Assembly (NCBI GenBank): GCA_964569055.1
Contig: CAZMSZ010000024.1
Coordinates: forward strand, 1-36,476
Source of the DNA: JAWLGW01 sp964569055
Lineage (GTDB): Bacteria > Planctomycetota > J058
Direction: 5' to 3'
Length of the DNA stretch: 36,476 nucleotides
Below the pieces are notes generated by a model. That model was not told where the DNA came from, did not search any database, and saw nothing but the letters and a program-made list of their open reading frames with translations. The translations under genes and the position numbers were made by a program. Below are positions 27,140 through 36,476 of the stretch, piece after piece; within the stretch, counting starts at the first letter, position 1; the number at the start of each line of letters is the position of its first letter.

Positions 27140-27162
27140 GTCAAGTGTAACGCACGCTTGAC
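27140..27162. promoter_or_regulatory. Inverted repeat, possible activator-binding site
   Basis: GTCAAG-N11-CTTGAC is centred about 100 nt upstream of the predicted sigma-54 start site, a normal distance for enhancer-binding-protein sites. The half-site GTCAAG also occurs at 29356-29361, next to the activator's own start codon. Binding is inferred only from geometry. Confidence 0.35.
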
Positions 27163-27177
27163 CGCGGCTGGCACGGC

Positions 27178-29343
<2,166 letters not shown>

Positions 29344-29364
29344 GAGCGCTCCAGTGTCAAGCGA

Positions 29365-29393
29365 AGTTAACGCCGGCGCGGCGGGCGCGTCAA
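29365..29393 (-). promoter_or_regulatory. Candidate sigma-70 promoter of the activator gene
   Basis: On the minus strand TTGACG (29393-29388), a 17-nt spacer and TTAACT (29370-29365) precede the ATG at 29343 by ~20 nt, leaving room for the GGAG site. The -35 is good and the -10 moderate. Confidence 0.4.
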
Positions 29394-29464
29394 CGGCGCT
29401 CAACCCACGTCCGGGCCGCGGCGCCGCCGGTCGCCCCGTGTAAACCGCGGCTTCGCGCGCAGCG

Positions 29465-30748
29465 CTACGAGCCGAGCGCCGCGCCGCTCTGCCAGGCCTG
29501 GTAGGCCTCCTCCTCGGCGCGGGTCCACTCGCCGCCGAAGCCGAGCTCGCGCAGGCGGGCCTTGGCCGCGAGCAGGAGCTGACGTCGCCGCTCGTAGGGG
29601 ACGAAGGCCGCCTTGAACCCGTAGAGCACGGTCTTGCGGATCTCGCGCGGGGTCAGGCCGAAGTGGCGCCAGGCGAGCAGGTACTCGTGCGTGAGGTCGA
29701 TCCCCGAGACCAGCCGGTTGTCGGTGCACAGCGGGGCGCGCACCTCCTCGGAGAGCATGCGGCGGAACGGGTGCTGGTCGAGCGAGCCGATCGCCTTGGT
29801 CTGGAGGTTGGAGGTGAGGCACACCTCCACGGTCACGCGGCGGTCGCGCAGGTAGCGGAGCAGGTCGGGCCCCTCCTCGAGGATCCGCGTGCCGTGCCCG
29901 ATGCGCTGGGCGTTGAGGTAGGTGACGGCCTCCTGGATCGAGGCCGGCCCGTAGCCCTCGCCGGCGTGGACGGTGATGTTGAGGAAGTGGTCGATGCACC
30001 AGTGGAACGCGTCGCGGTGGTGCGAGGGCGGGTAGCTCGCCTCGGCGCCGGCGAGGTCGAACCCGACGATCCGCTCGACCCCCGCGCGCTTGGCCGCCAC
30101 CGCCAGGCGGGCGGCGTCGAGGGAGCACAGCCGGCCGAGCTCCCGGTCGGTCGCCTGGGGGAACACCGCGCGGACCTTGCGGTGGTAGTCGCCGATGCTC
30201 TCGTGGAAGTTGCGGAGCGCGCACACCAGGATCACGGCCTGCACGCGCCCGCCGGTCTCGCGCTCGGCGCGGGCCAGCCCGGCGTCGACCGCGCGCAGCA
30301 CGTCCACGCCGGAGAGCTGGTCGTGGATGTGGCGCTGCGGCGCGAAGCGGACCTCCAGGTACCAGCAGTTCTCCGCCGCGGCGTCGATCGCCAGCTCGTA
30401 GGCGGCGCGCTCCAGCGTCTCGTGGGTCTGCAGCACCCCGCAGATCACGTCGAACGGCCGCAGGTACTCCTCGAGGCTCTTGCAGTCGACCCCGGGCATC
30501 AGGATCGCGCCGAGCGCCTCGGGGTCGGTCTCGTCGGGCAGGGCGTAGCCCAGCCGCGCGGCCTGCGCGCGCACCTGCGGGTCCGCGGCCAGCTCGGCGA
30601 CCGTCTCGACCCGCAGGCTGCCGTCGAGGTGGCAGTGGAGGTCCGTCTTGGGCAGTGCCCGGAACAGCTCGAGGCGCTCGGCCTCGCCGAGCTGCGCGAG
30701 GTCGACGGGCTCGCGGTCTCGGGGCGCGGCGTTGTTGGGGTCGGGCAC
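29465..30748 (-). CDS. add: Adenosine deaminase family protein
   Basis: A 427-residue metal-dependent amidohydrolase predicted to convert adenosine to inosine in purine salvage. Visible active-site motifs are H38 and H40 in TDLHCHLDGS, the HAGE motif with H261 and catalytic E264, IGHGT with H285 and metal ligand D343 in CTDNR. TDNR rather than TDDP is found in part of the family, so related deaminases (adenine or other purine) remain possible. The GTG start is set by a near-perfect GGAGGTGA site. It stands alone on this strand, divergent from the TPR gene, with a leaderless-looking 20-30-residue hydrophilic N-terminal extension before the barrel. Length is slightly above the usual ~340-360. 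Confidence 0.93.
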   Translation of the reverse strand: MPDPNNAAPRDREPVDLAQLGEAERLELFRALPKTDLHCHLDGSLRVETVAELAADPQVRAQAARLGYALPDETDPEALGAILMPGVDCKSLEEYLRPFDVICGVLQTHETLERAAYELAIDAAAENCWYLEVRFAPQRHIHDQLSGVDVLRAVDAGLARAERETGGRVQAVILVCALRNFHESIGDYHRKVRAVFPQATDRELGRLCSLDAARLAVAAKRAGVERIVGFDLAGAEASYPPSHHRDAFHWCIDHFLNITVHAGEGYGPASIQEAVTYLNAQRIGHGTRILEEGPDLLRYLRDRRVTVEVCLTSNLQTKAIGSLDQHPFRRMLSEEVRAPLCTDNRLVSGIDLTHEYLLAWRHFGLTPREIRKTVLYGFKAAFVPYERRRQLLLAAKARLRELGFGGEWTRAEEEAYQAWQSGAALGS

Positions 30749-30768
30749 GGGGTCACCTCCGGTCGCCC

Positions 30769-30797
30769 ATCCCACCTCGCCGCGCCGAGCCTGACAA
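30769..30797 (-). promoter_or_regulatory. Candidate promoter of the adenosine deaminase gene
   Basis: On the minus strand TTGTCA (30797-30792), a 17-nt spacer and TGGGAT (30774-30769) lie ~20 nt before the GTG start, just ahead of the ribosome-binding site. The -35 is good and the -10 weak. Confidence 0.3.
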
Positions 30798-30832
30798 CCG
30801 TCGCTGGCCGCGCGTCGAAGTCCCGGAGCGGG

Positions 30833-30861
30833 TCGAAGCGGGTTGGGCCCGGCGCTAGACT
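30833..30861 (+). promoter_or_regulatory. Candidate promoter of the divergent TPR gene
   Basis: TAGACT at 30856-30861 is a fair -10 with a weak TCGAAG 17 nt upstream. The predicted start site (~30868) would leave only a very short or no 5' leader before the GTG at 30876, consistent with the missing ribosome-binding site. Confidence 0.3.
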
Positions 30862-30875
30862 GGCCCCACGAAGCC

Positions 30876-32453
30876 GTGAGCGTCCCCGAGTCGTCCGCCC
30901 CGATCCTGCTCCTCCCGCCCGCCCGCCAGGGCGGTGACGACCCGCTGGGGCCGTGGTTGGGCGAGGCGCTGGCGCGCACGCTGCGGCGCCGGCTCGAGGC
31001 GAGCGGCCGCCGGGTGCTCTCGATCGATGTGGCGCTCGAGGCGGCGCGCGCGGCGCGGGTCGCGCTGGGGGCGCCGCTGCGCGACGCGCAGGTCGAGCAG
31101 CTCCGGGCCGAGACGGGCGCGGCCGACCTCGTGACCGGGACGTTCTGCTGGACCGACGAGGACCTGGCGCTCGCGCTCACCTTGCGTCGCCGCGAGGCCG
31201 AGGCGGTGGACGTCCTCGCCGACGGGCCGCGGCGCGACTTCCAGGAGGTGATCGACGACGCCGTCGTGCGGCTGATCCAGCACCTCCCGGGCGCCAAGGG
31301 CGAGCACGTCCGCAAGGCGCTCCGCGCCGCGCGCACGACCGAGTCGGCCGACGCGTTCCTGAAGCTGGCCGAGGCGCGGCTGGTGTTCGCGCGCGACCCC
31401 TACGACCCGGCCTTCGAGGCGGCGGTGGCCGAGGCGATCGCGCTCGACCCCGCCTTCACCGACCCGCACGAGCTGATCGCGCTCGCGGCGCGGGCGCGGC
31501 GCGACGGGCGGCGGGCGGTGGCGGCGCTGCGCGAGGTGGCCCGGATCCACGGGGGCGCCGGGCGGCGGCACGACGAGGCCGCCGCCATGCTCAAGGTCGG
31601 GCGGGCCCTGGTGGAGAGCGGCGAGTGGGACCAGGGGCTCGAGGCGTACGAGCGCGCGGCGGCCCTGTTCGAGCAGCAGGGGGAGGTCCGCGGCTGGGTG
31701 CAGGCGCGCATGAACGTGGCGGGCGTGCTCCTGCGCCGCGGCGAGCCCGACCGCGCGATCGCCGAGTACACCGCGGGCCTCGAGCGCGTGCAGGGTCACC
31801 CCGAGGACCTCGCCAAGCACGTGTTCAACCTCGGCCTCGCGCTCAAGGAGACCGGGCGGCTCGAGGAGGCCGCCGAGCGGCTGAACGAGGCGCTGCAGCA
31901 CGGCTTCCGCCTGCGCAGCGACGAGCTGATCGCCTCGGCCTACAACGCGCTCGGCGCCGTCCACGACGACCGCGGCGACCTGACCAAGGCCCTGCACCAC
32001 TTCCGCCGCGCCGAGGAGCACATCGACGAGCGCGCCGACCCGGTGCTGCTCGCGGGGGTCAAGGACCACATCGGGATCATCCTCAAGAAGCAGGGGAAGC
32101 TGGAGCAGGCGCTGCGCTACAGCGAGCAGGCCTGCCGGCTGTTCGAGAGCCGGGGGGACCCGCTGCACCTCGCGATCGCCTACGTGAACCGGGCCGGGCT
32201 CCTGCTCGAGCTCGGCCGCGAGGAGGAGGCGGCCCCGTTCGTGGCCGAGGCGCACCGCGAGTTCGTGCGCCTGGGCAGCCCCAGCCGGCGCACGACCGAG
32301 CGCATGCTGCGGACGCTGGGGCTCGGCCCCGAGGAGCTCGCCGCGGTCGAGGCCGAGGCGCTCTCGCAGAGCGACGAGGGCAGCGGCGAGAGCTCGGCCT
32401 GGGATGAGGGCTCCGACCTCGGCGAGCTCGACGAGCTCGAGCTCGACGACTGA
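30876..32453 (+). CDS. TPR protein with TolB/FlgO-like N-terminal domain
   Basis: A 525-residue, probably cytoplasmic protein. Residues about 8-130 (ILLLPPARQ, WLGEALARTLRRRL, ADLVTGTFCW) resemble the alpha/beta domain found before TPRs in TolB-N/adenylate-cyclase-associated proteins. It is followed by at least six TPR-like repeats (about 190-470), including YNALGAVHDDRGDLTKALHH, IGIILKKQGKLEQALRYSEQ and YVNRAGLLLELGREEEAAPF. The last ~40 residues are very acidic (LGELDELELDD). No signal peptide is seen. Start choice is uncertain: GTG 30876 is used, though an in-frame TTG lies at 30843 and neither has a clear ribosome-binding site. The specific function is unknown; a scaffold or signalling role is plausible. 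Confidence 0.82.
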   Translation: MSVPESSAPILLLPPARQGGDDPLGPWLGEALARTLRRRLEASGRRVLSIDVALEAARAARVALGAPLRDAQVEQLRAETGAADLVTGTFCWTDEDLALALTLRRREAEAVDVLADGPRRDFQEVIDDAVVRLIQHLPGAKGEHVRKALRAARTTESADAFLKLAEARLVFARDPYDPAFEAAVAEAIALDPAFTDPHELIALAARARRDGRRAVAALREVARIHGGAGRRHDEAAAMLKVGRALVESGEWDQGLEAYERAAALFEQQGEVRGWVQARMNVAGVLLRRGEPDRAIAEYTAGLERVQGHPEDLAKHVFNLGLALKETGRLEEAAERLNEALQHGFRLRSDELIASAYNALGAVHDDRGDLTKALHHFRRAEEHIDERADPVLLAGVKDHIGIILKKQGKLEQALRYSEQACRLFESRGDPLHLAIAYVNRAGLLLELGREEEAAPFVAEAHREFVRLGSPSRRTTERMLRTLGLGPEELAAVEAEALSQSDEGSGESSAWDEGSDLGELDELELDD

Positions 32454-32465
32454 GCGCCGCTCAGT
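32449..32465. terminator. Palindrome covering both convergent stop codons
   Basis: ACTGAGCG-C-CGCTCAGT is a perfect 8-bp inverted repeat that contains the TGA of the plus-strand TPR gene and the TGA of the minus-strand small protein gene. It could form a short bidirectional 3' stem. There is no U tract and the loop is tight, so termination is tentative. Confidence 0.3.
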
Positions 32466-32757
32466 ACTGGATCACCTGCGAGAGCAGGGAGAAGCTGACC
32501 ACCTCGGACTTGCGCACCATGACCTCGTGGCGGTTCTTCTTGATCCCGAACTTGGCCGCCTCGATCAGGTAGACCTCCTTGCTCGTCCGGCTGGTCGGGA
32601 GGTCGTGCACGTCGGCGTCGCGCAGCGTGAGGAACCACTCGCCGATCTGGGCGAGCCGGCCGATGTAGAGCAGCTCGCCGCGCGTGTCGAGCACGACGTC
32701 CTGCTCGAGCATGTGGGCCAGCTCGTCGCGCTCGCTGCGGGGGGCGGCGTCGCTCAC
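32461..32757 (-). CDS. Small conserved protein, SH3/LSm-like, coupled to rseP
   Basis: A 98-residue soluble protein. The GTG start overlaps the rseP stop codon (GTGA), so it is probably co-translated. The sequence reads as a small beta-barrel: DVVLDTRGELLYIGRL, EWFLTLRDADVHDL, then a basic KEVYLIEAAKFGIKKNR segment and a closing EVMVRKSEVVSFSLL strand pair. I recall similar small proteins only as hypotheticals in planctomycete-type genomes, but I cannot confirm that here. An RNA- or protein-binding SH3/LSm role is inferred from the strand pattern alone. It is the last gene of the dxr operon and ends 7 nt from the convergent TPR gene. Confidence 0.8.
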   Translation of the reverse strand: MSDAAPRSERDELAHMLEQDVVLDTRGELLYIGRLAQIGEWFLTLRDADVHDLPTSRTSKEVYLIEAAKFGIKKNRHEVMVRKSEVVSFSLLSQVIQY

Positions 32758-34790
32758 TGGGTCAACCTGCGGATGTCGTTGAAGAACACCAGCGCCATCA
32801 GCGCGAGGATGCAGATCAGGCCGAACCACTGCGCCGTCACCAGCACCTCGGCGGAGACGGGGCGGCCCTTCAGCTTCTCCACCGCGAGGAAGAAGATGTG
32901 GCCGCCGTCGAGCACCGGGATCGGCAGGATGTTGATCACCGCCAGGTTCACGCTCAGGATCGCCAGCAGGTGGAACAGCTTGGCCAGCGTGTCCTGGGTC
33001 GCGAACGCGTAGGTCGTGCGGACGATCTGGATCGGCCCGCCCAGCTCGCGCGGCGAGACGCCCCCGGTGAGGAACGAGCGCAGCACGAGCACGATCCGCT
33101 GCGCCTGGATCGCGGTCTCGTGCAGCCCGAGCGCGACGGCCTGGATCGGCCCCCGCTGGATGAGGACCTCGCGGTCGCCTGAGCGGTGCCCGAGGTCGGC
33201 CCAGGTGTCGGCCGGGTCCTCTCGCGCGGATACGACGGCGCTGCGGACCTCGTCGGTCCCGGCGGGCTGCCAGTCGATCCGCAGCGGCTCGGTCTTCCGC
33301 TCGCGGAGGATCGGGGGCAGGAGGCGGACGTCGAAGTCGACCTCCGTGTTCCAGAACAGCCCCCCGTCCAGCCACACCGAGAGGATCCGGTCGCCGGGCT
33401 GGAGCTCGACCGGCGCGGCGTCGGCGTCGGTGAGCGGCAGCGAGCTCGCGGCGCCGACCACGTCGGCTCGGTAGTGGACCCCGAGCAGCCAGTTGCCGAC
33501 GGCGCGCCGCAGCTCGAGGCGCTCGCGCGGGTCGGTCACCCCCTCGAGCGCGGCCTCGACGACGGCCTCGTTCTCGAGCGTGAGCGTCACCGCGAACGTC
33601 AGCCGCTCGGTGGCGCCCTCGGCGCCCGGGCGCTCGACGACCAGCTCGAGCGGCTCGGCGCCGCGGGTGGCGCCGAGCTCGCGGACCGTGTCGGCCAGGT
33701 TGTGGACCGTGATCGGGCCCATCCCGCCCAGGGACACGATCCGGTCGCCCGCTCGGACGCCGGCGGCGGCCGCCGCCGAGCCTGGGCTCACGTCGCGGAC
33801 CCAGGCGTGCGGCGGCACGTTCAGCCCCAGCGTGTAGGAGGAGCGCAGGATCGGCTCGACCACGACCGGCACCAGCTCGGAGCGCTGGGGCAGGCCGGTC
33901 TCGGGGTCGTAGTGGGTGCGCTCGAGCGTGATCGCGAGCGGGCCCTTGGCCCGGTCGAGCGCCTGCTGCTGGTCGCGCGGCGACATGCGCGTCTCGGGCG
34001 CGACCCGGCTGTCGACGGGCGAGATGTTCAAGATCCGGTCGGCGAGCGCCGGCGTGGCGGCGCGAGCCCCGGCCGCCGCGAGCGGCGAGTCGGGCGTCAG
34101 CTCGGCGATCACCGCCTGGGAGCCGACGCCGAGCTGCGCGTGGCTGTCGTCGGGTCCGCGGATCGGGCGCGCCGTGGTGGTGTGGACCTTCCCGTCGCGC
34201 AGCACCTCGAGGGTGAGCTCGTCGTCGGCCAGCGCCACGAGCGTGTAGAGGTCCTGCCAGCCGAGGATCTCGTCCCCGTCGACCTTCAGCACGACGTCGC
34301 CGGGGCGGAGGTCGGCCCGCGCCGCGGCGCTCCCGGGGCTGATCACGCCGATCTCGGGGGCGGTGAACGAGACGCCCAGCCCGAACGCCGCGATGAACCC
34401 GACCGCGGCCAGCAGCACGTTCATGACGACCCCGGCCACCAGGATCACGAACCGCTGCCCCACGCTCTTGTTGCGGAAGTCGTCCGCCCGATCGGTGCGT
34501 GGCTGCCCCGGGTCGTCGTCGGCTTGCCCGAGCATGCGGACGTAGCCGCCGAGGGGCAGGGCGGAGATGCGGTAGTCGGTGTCGCCGCGGCGGAAGCCCG
34601 CCAGGCGCGGCCCGAACCCGAGCGAGAACACCTCCACGCGGACGCCCGCCCACTTGGCCGCCAGGAAGTGGCCCAGCTCGTGGAAGAAGATCAGCGCGCC
34701 CACGCCGAGCACCACGCCGAGGAGGCCGCGGATCGAGCCGAGGTCCAGGGCGAGCGCGCCGGAGAACAGCGCGTTCAGGACGAGATCCAC
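32754..34790 (-). CDS. rseP: RseP-type site-2 (M50) zinc metalloprotease
   Basis: A 678-residue intramembrane protease, expected to cut anti-sigma factors or signal-peptide remnants within the inner membrane. Zinc ligands H37 and H41 with E38 form HELGH in the first TM helix; the distal NILPIPVLDGGH (about 618-634) supplies the third ligand. PDZ segments are visible at about 145-240 (SPGSAAARADLRPGDVVL) and 332-362 (SPGSAAAAAGVRAGDRIV), with a possible third near 460-477 (LQPGDRILSVWL). It is much longer than the usual ~450 residues because of the extended periplasmic region. The GTG start has AGGAGG 7-8 nt upstream and overlaps the end of dxr by 16 nt. dxr-rseP adjacency is a common bacterial arrangement. 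Confidence 0.96.
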   Translation of the reverse strand: MDLVLNALFSGALALDLGSIRGLLGVVLGVGALIFFHELGHFLAAKWAGVRVEVFSLGFGPRLAGFRRGDTDYRISALPLGGYVRMLGQADDDPGQPRTDRADDFRNKSVGQRFVILVAGVVMNVLLAAVGFIAAFGLGVSFTAPEIGVISPGSAAARADLRPGDVVLKVDGDEILGWQDLYTLVALADDELTLEVLRDGKVHTTTARPIRGPDDSHAQLGVGSQAVIAELTPDSPLAAAGARAATPALADRILNISPVDSRVAPETRMSPRDQQQALDRAKGPLAITLERTHYDPETGLPQRSELVPVVVEPILRSSYTLGLNVPPHAWVRDVSPGSAAAAAGVRAGDRIVSLGGMGPITVHNLADTVRELGATRGAEPLELVVERPGAEGATERLTFAVTLTLENEAVVEAALEGVTDPRERLELRRAVGNWLLGVHYRADVVGAASSLPLTDADAAPVELQPGDRILSVWLDGGLFWNTEVDFDVRLLPPILRERKTEPLRIDWQPAGTDEVRSAVVSAREDPADTWADLGHRSGDREVLIQRGPIQAVALGLHETAIQAQRIVLVLRSFLTGGVSPRELGGPIQIVRTTYAFATQDTLAKLFHLLAILSVNLAVINILPIPVLDGGHIFFLAVEKLKGRPVSAEVLVTAQWFGLICILALMALVFFNDIRRLTQ

Positions 34791-35947
34791 CGAGTAGCCT
34801 CCTCACGAGCCCAGCGGTCGGCCTCGAGCACCTCGGCGAGCTCCGGCGTCTGGGAGCCGCGGCCGGGGCCGACGGCGGCGTGGCGCTCGAGCACGTGCGC
34901 CGTGGTGGCCACGATCCGCGCGAACGCGATCGTGCCCTCGAGGAACGCCGCGCGGGCGACCTCGTTCGCCGCGTTGAACACCGCGCCGGCGACGCCGCCG
35001 CGGCGCAGCACCTCGTAGGCGAGGTCGATCGAGGGGAACCGCGCGCGGTCGACCGGCTCGAACGTCAGCTGCCCGATCCGCGCCAGGTCGAAGGGCGCGG
35101 TCTCGAGCGGTCGCCGGGCGGGGTAGGTCAGCGCGTACTGGATCGGCACGCGCATGTCGGGCACGCCGAGCTGGGCGAGCACCGAGCCGTCCACGAACTC
35201 GACCAGCGAGTGGACGATCGACTGGGGATGCACGATCACGTCGAGCTGCTCGAGCGGGAGGTCGAACAGCCAGCGCGCCTCGATCAGCTCGAGCGCCTTG
35301 TTCATGAGCGTGGCCGAGTCGATCGTGATGAACGGCCCCATCTTCCAGGTGGGATGCTCGAGGGCCTCCTCGCGCGTCGCTCGCGCGATCCGCTCGGCGG
35401 GCCACTCCCGGAACGGCCCGCCCGAGGCGGTCAGGATCAGCCGGCGCGCCTCGCGCGCCTCGCCCGCGCGCAGGCACTGGAAGATGGCCGAATGCTCGCT
35501 GTCCACGGGGAGGAGCTCGGCGCCGTGCTTCCGCGCCATGCGGCCGAGGATCGGCCCCGTCAGCACCAGGCTCTCCTTGTTGGAGAGGCACAGCCGCCGA
35601 CCGCGGCGCGCGGCCTCGAGGACCGCCGGGAGCCCCGCGGCCCCCGTCACCGCGGCCAGGACGGCGTCGCAGCGCTCGGCGACGAGCGCCTCGGCGCCCT
35701 CGCTCCCTTGCAGCACCTCGATCCCGGTCCCGCCGAGGGCCTCGCGCAGGGAACGATAGGCAGCGGGGTCGGAGATCGCGACCCGCTCCACTCGCAGCGC
35801 GCGGGCCTGCTCGGCGAGGAGCTCCCAGCGCGAGCCCGCCGCCAGCCCCGTGACCTCGACCTGGTCGGGCCCGAGGCTGCGGCACACATCGAGTGTGCTC
35901 TGACCGATCGAGCCCGTGGACCCGAGGATCACCAATCGTTGAGCCAA
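34775..35947 (-). CDS. dxr: 1-deoxy-D-xylulose 5-phosphate reductoisomerase
   Basis: A 390-residue cytosolic enzyme of the MEP isoprenoid pathway; it makes 2-C-methyl-D-erythritol 4-phosphate with NADPH. The NADPH loop ILGSTGSIGQSTLDV is at the N-terminus. Other hallmarks are SNKESLV, the metal-binding DSEHSAIFQCL, TASGGPFRE, HPTWKMG, DSATLMNKALE and HPQSIVHS. TTG 35947 is chosen because it begins just before the conserved ILGSTGS, as in the family, and GGAGG lies 4 nt upstream. ATGs at 35983 and 35989 would add 12-14 residues but lack a ribosome-binding site. The gene overlaps rseP, so both are probably co-expressed. Confidence 0.97.
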   Translation of the reverse strand: MAQRLVILGSTGSIGQSTLDVCRSLGPDQVEVTGLAAGSRWELLAEQARALRVERVAISDPAAYRSLREALGGTGIEVLQGSEGAEALVAERCDAVLAAVTGAAGLPAVLEAARRGRRLCLSNKESLVLTGPILGRMARKHGAELLPVDSEHSAIFQCLRAGEAREARRLILTASGGPFREWPAERIARATREEALEHPTWKMGPFITIDSATLMNKALELIEARWLFDLPLEQLDVIVHPQSIVHSLVEFVDGSVLAQLGVPDMRVPIQYALTYPARRPLETAPFDLARIGQLTFEPVDRARFPSIDLAYEVLRRGGVAGAVFNAANEVARAAFLEGTIAFARIVATTAHVLERHAAVGPGRGSQTPELAEVLEADRWAREEATRWISS

Positions 35948-36180
35948 GGAACCTCCGGCGGGGCGACCCCAAAGGAGCGGCATTCTCATGGAGCGCTCGG
36001 AGGATCGTCAAGGACGGGACCCCGGCCCGACAGCGCAAGCAACGGACCCGTGCGAGGCCGCGGTCTGGCGAGATAACCGACCTAGGATCGGCCCGTCGTG
36101 GGCGAACGCGGGGGAGGAGCGCCCCGAGCGGACGGCGCGCGACCCGGCCTCGACCCATCGCCGCGAAGGCGCGCGGCGCG
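35948..36180. other. Intergenic region between dxr and the stable-RNA-like leader
   Basis: No gene is supported. It should contain the dxr promoter (minus strand), but no clear hexamer pair was found. A small near-palindrome, CCGACCTAGGATCGG (about 36079-36093), is the only notable structure. Confidence 0.35.
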
Positions 36181-36259
36181 GCGTTTTAACTTGTTCGTGT
36201 AACGTGGCTTGCGAAAATGATGGGCGCGCGCTTGACCGCGGATCGGGCCCGAGTATTAT
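36181..36259 (+). promoter_or_regulatory. Strong sigma-70-like promoter with AT-rich upstream element
   Basis: TTGACC (36232-36237), a 16-nt spacer and TATTAT (36254-36259) match the sigma-70 consensus well (5/6 each). The 40-50 nt upstream are distinctly AT-rich (GTTTTAACTTG, GCGAAAATG), as in UP elements of rRNA promoters. Together with the boxA-like site downstream this looks like the P1 promoter of an rRNA operon beyond the window. Confidence 0.6.
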
Positions 36260-36291
36260 TCGCCCTCTCGAGCGACGGGCCTAGCGCCTGC

Positions 36292-36303
36292 TGCTCTTTG
36301 AAA
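36292..36303 (+). promoter_or_regulatory. boxA-like antitermination sequence
   Basis: TGCTCTTTGAAA (continuing AAC) closely matches the rRNA boxA core TGCTCTTTAACA. It lies ~27 nt after the predicted start site, as in rrn leaders that bind NusB/NusE. No convincing boxB hairpin was seen. Confidence 0.55.
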
Positions 36304-36404
36304 ACGAAACCGACGACGATGGCCTCCCTGGCCCCTCGAGCGGCGCGCTCCCGACCCCATGAGGGTCGAGCACGACGAGTCGACGGGACCGCGAGTCGCG
36401 ACGC

Positions 36405-36432
36405 TTGACGCGCGATTCGGTGGTGGTAGGAT
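36405..36432 (+). promoter_or_regulatory. Second promoter-like sequence in the leader
   Basis: TTGACG (36405-36410), a 16-nt spacer and TAGGAT (36427-36432) form a plausible P2 promoter on the same strand, downstream of the boxA-like site. Tandem promoters are common before rRNA operons. The window ends 44 nt later, so the transcribed gene is not visible. Confidence 0.4.
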
Positions 36433-36476
36433 TCGGGTTCGCACGCGACGGCGACGTCGAGTGCCGGCCCCGAATG

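Noticed and set aside
27155..27167. Shared 13-mer CGCTTGACCGCGG at 27155-27167 and 36229-36241 as a common regulatory element
   Set aside because: At the second site it is explained by the -35 hexamer. At the first there is no plus-strand gene or -10, so a chance match is simpler.
35990..36476. Short plus-strand reading frames upstream of the window end
   Set aside because: They have no ribosome-binding site or domain signature and overlap the promoter and boxA-like elements of a non-coding leader.

Overview
The window is very G+C-rich DNA, roughly three quarters G+C by eye, with strong third-position G/C bias, dense gene packing and many GTG/TTG starts. It looks like a chromosomal scaffold of an uncultured bacterium: two runs of exactly 100 N mark scaffold gaps of unknown true size. 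Gene content suggests a Planctomycetota-like, less likely Myxococcota-like, lineage. The hints are A|FTL-type prepilin leaders, LamG-bearing pseudopilins, a small SH3/LSm-like protein coupled to rseP, and a Cys-TM-Arg C-terminal sorting tail. This placement is an inference. No phage, IS element, CRISPR array or complete tRNA/rRNA gene was seen.

Layout. (1) 237-5075 (+) encodes an exported multidomain protein: subtilisin-like S8 protease, two CARDB-like modules, a PHP-type metal-hydrolase domain and a C-terminal membrane sorting tail. It is followed by a hairpin terminator. (2) 5415-8952 (+) is a tight four-gene membrane operon: coiled-coil/TM protein, PF07332 holin-like protein, DUF3618 protein and YihY/BrkB protein. 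(3) 9174-27007 (-) is one ~18 kb operon in which every junction overlaps or is separated by at most 4 nt. In transcription order it encodes a FHA-FHA-TM-carbohydrate-binding-like-helical protein, a GspL (PilM-PilN fusion), a GspM/PilO protein, a small membrane protein, a secreted TPR-LamG-like protein, GspG, a GspH-like LamG protein, a 1949-residue GspK, GspJ and GspI. (4) 27178-29343 (-), just upstream, encodes a FHA-GAF-AAA+-Fis sigma-54 activator. A good -24/-12 sequence and a distal inverted repeat lie between it and the operon. (5) 29465-32453 holds a divergent pair: adenosine deaminase (-) and a TPR protein (+). (6) 32461-35947 (-) is dxr-rseP-small conserved protein. (7) 36181-36476 (+) carries an AT-rich element, a TTGACC-N16-TATTAT promoter, a boxA-like sequence and a second promoter. 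It looks like the leader of an rRNA operon starting just beyond the window.

Most interesting system: the pseudopilin operon encodes the complete minor-pseudopilin tip set (H, I, J, K) plus G and the inner-membrane L/M parts, but no secretin, ATPase, GspF or prepilin peptidase. Four of its proteins carry jelly-roll modules of the LamG or carbohydrate-binding type, including two pseudopilins, and GspK is about six times the usual size. My interpretation is a T2SS/type IV pilus-related machine with a large glycan- or surface-binding tip, controlled by a sigma-54 activator and possibly by Ser/Thr phosphorylation read through FHA domains.
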